From Pseudomonas sp. MH9.2 (lineage in GTDB: Bacteria > Pseudomonadota > Gammaproteobacteria > Pseudomonadales > Pseudomonadaceae), in contig NZ_CP133784.1 of assembly GCF_034353875.1 (NCBI RefSeq), positions 1,736,001 through 1,800,000 on the forward strand: a DNA stretch of 64,000 bases, read 5' to 3'. The position numbers were made by a program, and so were the translations under genes. Positions within the stretch are counted from its first letter, which is position 1. Every line of letters begins with the position of its first letter. The notes under the pieces are model-generated. The model did no database searches. It saw only the letters and a list, made by a program, of their open reading frames with translations, and had not been told where the DNA came from. Positions 61,625-64,000 of the stretch are shown piece after piece.

Positions 61625-62575
61625 GTGGAAAAGATTTTTCACCAACCACTGGGCGGCAACGAAATGCCGCGCTTCGCCGGCATCGCCACCATGATGCGTC
61701 TACCCCACCTGCAATCGGCTGCTGGCCTGGATGCGGCCTTTGTTGGCGTCCCGCTGGACATTGGCACGTCACTACGCCCTGGCACCCGTTTCGGGCCGCG
61801 TGAGATTCGCGCCGAGTCGGTCATGATTCGTCCGTACAACATGGCCACCGGCGCTGCGCCTTTTGATTCCCTGTCCGTGGCCGATATCGGCGACGTGGCG
61901 ATCAACACCTTTAACCTGCTGGACGCTGTGCGCATCATCGAAGAGTCCTACGACAAGATTCTCGAACACGATGTCATCCCTCTGACACTGGGCGGTGACC
62001 ACACCATCACCCTGCCAATCCTGCGCGCCATCCATAAAAAACACGGCAAGGTTGGCCTGGTGCACATCGACGCCCACGCTGACGTCAACGATCACATGTT
62101 TGGCGAGAAAATCGCCCATGGCACAACCTTCCGCCGCGCAGTAGAAGAAGGCCTGCTCGATTGTGATCGTGTGGTGCAAATTGGTCTGCGCGCTCAGGGT
62201 TATACCGCAGAAGACTTCAACTGGAGCCGCAAACAGGGCTTCCGTGTGGTTCAGGCCGAAGAATGCTGGCACAAATCCCTCGCCCAACTGATGACTGAAG
62301 TCCGTGAAAAAGTCGGCGGCGGTCCGGTGTACCTGAGCTTCGATATCGACGGTATCGATCCCGCGTGGGCACCCGGCACCGGCACCCCTGAAATCGGCGG
62401 CCTGACGACTATCCAGGCAATTGAAATCATCCGTGGCTGCCAGGGCCTCGACCTGATCGGTTGCGATCTGGTAGAAATCTCGCCACCTTACGACACCACC
62501 GGCAATACCTCGCTACTGGGCGCTAACTTGCTGTACGAAATGCTCTGCGTACTCCCCGGCGTTGTGCACCGCTGA
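61625..62575 (+). CDS. gbuA: Guanidinobutyrase (agmatinase/ureohydrolase family)
   Basis: 316 residues, arginase fold. Manganese ligands are seen in LGGDHTITLPIL, HIDAHADVNDHM and SFDIDGIDPAWAPGTGTPE. The start GTG at 61625 gives MEKIFHQPLGGNEMPRF, which matches P. aeruginosa GbuA as I recall it better than GpuA. GbuA hydrolyses 4-guanidinobutyrate to GABA and urea, in arginine and agmatine catabolism. GAGG lies upstream. The next two genes are broken, while the gene itself looks intact. Confidence 0.88.
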   Translation: MEKIFHQPLGGNEMPRFAGIATMMRLPHLQSAAGLDAAFVGVPLDIGTSLRPGTRFGPREIRAESVMIRPYNMATGAAPFDSLSVADIGDVAINTFNLLDAVRIIEESYDKILEHDVIPLTLGGDHTITLPILRAIHKKHGKVGLVHIDAHADVNDHMFGEKIAHGTTFRRAVEEGLLDCDRVVQIGLRAQGYTAEDFNWSRKQGFRVVQAEECWHKSLAQLMTEVREKVGGGPVYLSFDIDGIDPAWAPGTGTPEIGGLTTIQAIEIIRGCQGLDLIGCDLVEISPPYDTTGNTSLLGANLLYEMLCVLPGVVHR

Positions 62576-62584
62576 GGGATGACC

Positions 62585-62912
62585 ATGAGCGACCGCGATG
62601 ATGTCCTGCAAGCCGCCGCCGACCTGGTGACGGCGTTTGTAAACAATGATCGCAGCCTATCAGGCGTTGTGGGACAGCTGGCGGCTGGAGGGATTTGAAG
62701 TACTCCGCTGCGTTTCCAGTAATGCTCACGTCATTCTGCAAGGCGACGTCGCGATTTTTATCCATGACGTTGCCACCGAGCTGCGCATGCAAGGGGAGCA
62801 AAGCCTTAGCCAAGAGCGCGAAACCATTGTGTTCCGCCGACAACACGCCACTTAAAAACAACAAGAAGGCCGCTGGCTGGCCTGCCACGAACATTTGTCC
62901 GCACTCCCTTAA
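62585..62912 (+). pseudogene. SnoaL-like protein gene, internal deletion and frameshift
   Basis: It begins MSDRDDVLQAAADLVTAFVN. A segment of about 25-30 codons is then missing and the frame is lost. A different frame continues YQALWDSWRLEGFEVLRCVS and GDVAIFIHDVATELRMQGEQ, up to a stop after RRQHAT. The C-terminus (EGRWLACHEHLSALP) follows in yet another frame to 62912. These pieces match, in order, the ketosteroid-isomerase-like (SnoaL) protein that follows gbuA in other pseudomonads. At least two lesions make it non-functional. Confidence 0.85.
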
Positions 62913-62954
62913 GGCTGCCACCCCCTTAGCCCAATGAAATGATCGGAGCAGATC

Positions 62955-63537
62955 ATGAATAACAACAAAAACGACCAAAGCATCAACAGCATCGAGACGT
63001 TCGGGGTTGAACAGATCCCCGATCACGCACGTACCGCAACCCCCCGCGACCTGTTCCAGATGATTTTTGGTGGGTCCAATACCTTCTGGTTTGTTCACGA
63101 TTCTAGTGCTGACCGTGTGCATCTATGGCTTCCGCTTCCTGCTGTGGGTCAACAAGATCGCCGTGTGGAGCGCCAGCCTGTTATTCCTGCTCGGCATCTT
63201 CGCCTTCGCCGGTCCATTCGACATCAACTTTGCCGGCAGCGTCAGCCTCGGCAAAGAAGGCTTCTGGGCAGCCTTTATCGGCTCTGCATTGGTGGCCATG
63301 AGCAACCCGATTTCCTTTGGCGCGTTCCTCGGCGACTGGTCGCGTTACATACCCCGCGACACGTCGAAAACCAGAATAATGCTGGCCGTGATCATCGCTC
63401 AGGCTGCCACGCTGATTCCATTTCTGTTTGGCCTGGCATCGGCGACCCACGCCGCCAAGACAACAAAGCCGCTGATACCGCCACACTGCGACAAACCGTC
63501 TGATCCATCAACGCTCGCGGCGAGCCTGCCTGTGTGA
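62955..63537 (+). pseudogene. NCS1-family permease gene, large internal deletion and frameshift
   Basis: It begins with the conserved N-terminus QSINSIETFGVEQIPDHART and MIFGGSNTF. It then jumps, out of frame, to a middle part: FTILVLTVCIYGFRFLLWVN, FAFAGPFDINFAGSVSLGKE, ALVAMSNPISFGAFLGDWSR. It breaks again after LFGLASAT into a hydrophilic end. A normal NCS1 (purine/cytosine permease) has about 480 residues and 12 membrane segments; only about 190 codons remain. It corresponds to the transporter following gbuA in P. aeruginosa. Confidence 0.85.
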
Positions 63538-63603
63538 CCCTGCCCGCCGCGACGCCGCGTCAGATTTGCGCTTCAACATAAAAAAAATAATAGGAAACCC
63601 TCC

Positions 63604-64000
63604 ATGGCTTTAGATATTTTCGTCGTCCTCATTTATGCCGCTGGCATGCTGGTGCTCGGCTGGTACGGCATGCGCAAAGCGAAAACCCACGAAGACTACC
63701 TGGTCGCCGGGCGTAATCTGGGCCCAACCTTATACATGGGCACCATGGCGGCCACCGTCCTCGGCGGCGCGTCCACCGTCGGCACTGTACGGCTGGGATA
63801 TGTGCACGGGATTTCCGGTTTCTGGCTGTGCGCGGCCTTGGGCCTGGGGATCATCGCGCTGAACCTGTTCCTCGCCAAACCGCTGCTCAAACTGCGAATT
63901 TTCACTGTTACTCAAGTGCTGGAAAAGCGCTATAACCCGATGGCCCGTCAGGCCAGCGCGGTGATCATGCTGGTGTATGCACTGATGATCGGCGTGACCT
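63604..64000 (+). CDS. Sodium:solute symporter (SSS family), 5' part
   Basis: Open from ATG 63604 to the window edge (132 codons). It starts MALDIFVVLIYAAGMLVLGW, has the SSS N-terminal pattern THEDYLVAGRNLGP, then GTMAATVLGGASTVGTVRLG, and several membrane segments. The full family length is near 460-500 residues, so most lies outside. At this place in P. aeruginosa a sodium:solute symporter also ends the gbu cluster; it probably imports guanidino compounds or a related amine. Confidence 0.85.
   Translation, partial: MALDIFVVLIYAAGMLVLGWYGMRKAKTHEDYLVAGRNLGPTLYMGTMAATVLGGASTVGTVRLGYVHGISGFWLCAALGLGIIALNLFLAKPLLKLRIFTVTQVLEKRYNPMARQASAVIMLVYALMIGVT

Noticed and set aside
62578..62700. Small intact gene directly after gbuA
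   Set aside because: The frame stops after about 40 codons and the rest of the SnoaL-like protein continues in other frames, so it is a pseudogene fragment.

Overview
The window looks like a chromosomal segment of a Pseudomonas of the fluorescens lineage. The signs are the gene order serC-pheA-hisC-(tyrA-aroA)-cmk-rpsA-ihfB-lapA, the fused prephenate dehydrogenase/EPSP synthase, the ubiG-mupP-yciK block, the many GTAGGAGCTGACTTGTCTGCGA-type REP/BIME repeats, and a copy of undA, the 1-undecene synthase known from P. protegens Pf-5. No tRNA, rRNA or CRISPR was seen.

Layout. 1-5.6 kb: 3' part of dsbG, a divergent AraC/TetR regulator pair, a stand-alone ketoacyl synthase, a tandem array of 219-bp BIME units, and a ComEA-like helix-hairpin-helix protein. 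5.6-6.9 kb: an AT-rich gap with one small membrane ORF and a dead IS66 tnpB. 6.9-22.1 kb: a one-directional (minus strand) O-antigen locus. Read in transcription order it is rmlBDAC, fdtA-fdtC-fdtB, wzx, an unusual GT-B-like glycosyltransferase, wzy, two GT2 glycosyltransferases, a sugar-nucleotide epimerase, wbpL and wbpM. It predicts a Wzx/Wzy-made O unit with L-rhamnose and a 3-acylamino-3,6-dideoxyhexose (probably Fuc3NAc). 22.3-27.3 kb: a beta-CASP metallo-beta-lactamase-fold nuclease candidate, two Wzz-type chain-length proteins, lapA and ihfB. 27.5-30.5 kb: a patch inserted between ihfB and rpsA, with a small lipoprotein, BIME repeats, an IS3-family element sitting inside a REP with a 6-bp target duplication, and a frameshifted REP-associated tyrosine transposase (RAYT).

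30.6-43.2 kb: core housekeeping genes on the minus strand (rpsA, cmk, tyrA-aroA, hisC, pheA, serC, gyrA, mtnA). 43.3-48.1 kb: plus-strand genes for methylthioadenosine deaminase, UbiG, MupP, a YciK-type SDR and a GGDEF diguanylate cyclase. 48.1-56.3 kb: minus-strand undA, a membrane GGDEF/EAL protein, an ABC exporter, a FrnE-like DsbA protein, trhO, a BolA protein and a DUF2059 protein. 56.5-60.6 kb: fumC, an NAD(P)H:quinone reductase, an EamA transporter, a DUF6316 protein and a DTW-domain tRNA modification enzyme. 60.6-64.0 kb: the guanidinobutyrate locus gbuR/gbuA. Its two downstream genes (a SnoaL-like protein and an NCS1 permease) are deletion/frameshift pseudogenes, and the following sodium:solute symporter is open up to the window edge.

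Main points for follow-up: undA with a clear GTG start and all six expected iron ligands; the REP/RAYT/IS3 nest, including a 13-nt sequence that recurs inside REP loops at three places; the O-antigen locus with its FdtA-like isomerase and an unclassified glycosyltransferase; and the decayed gbu transport genes. All functional assignments rest on reading translated sequence and remembered family motifs; no database search was run.
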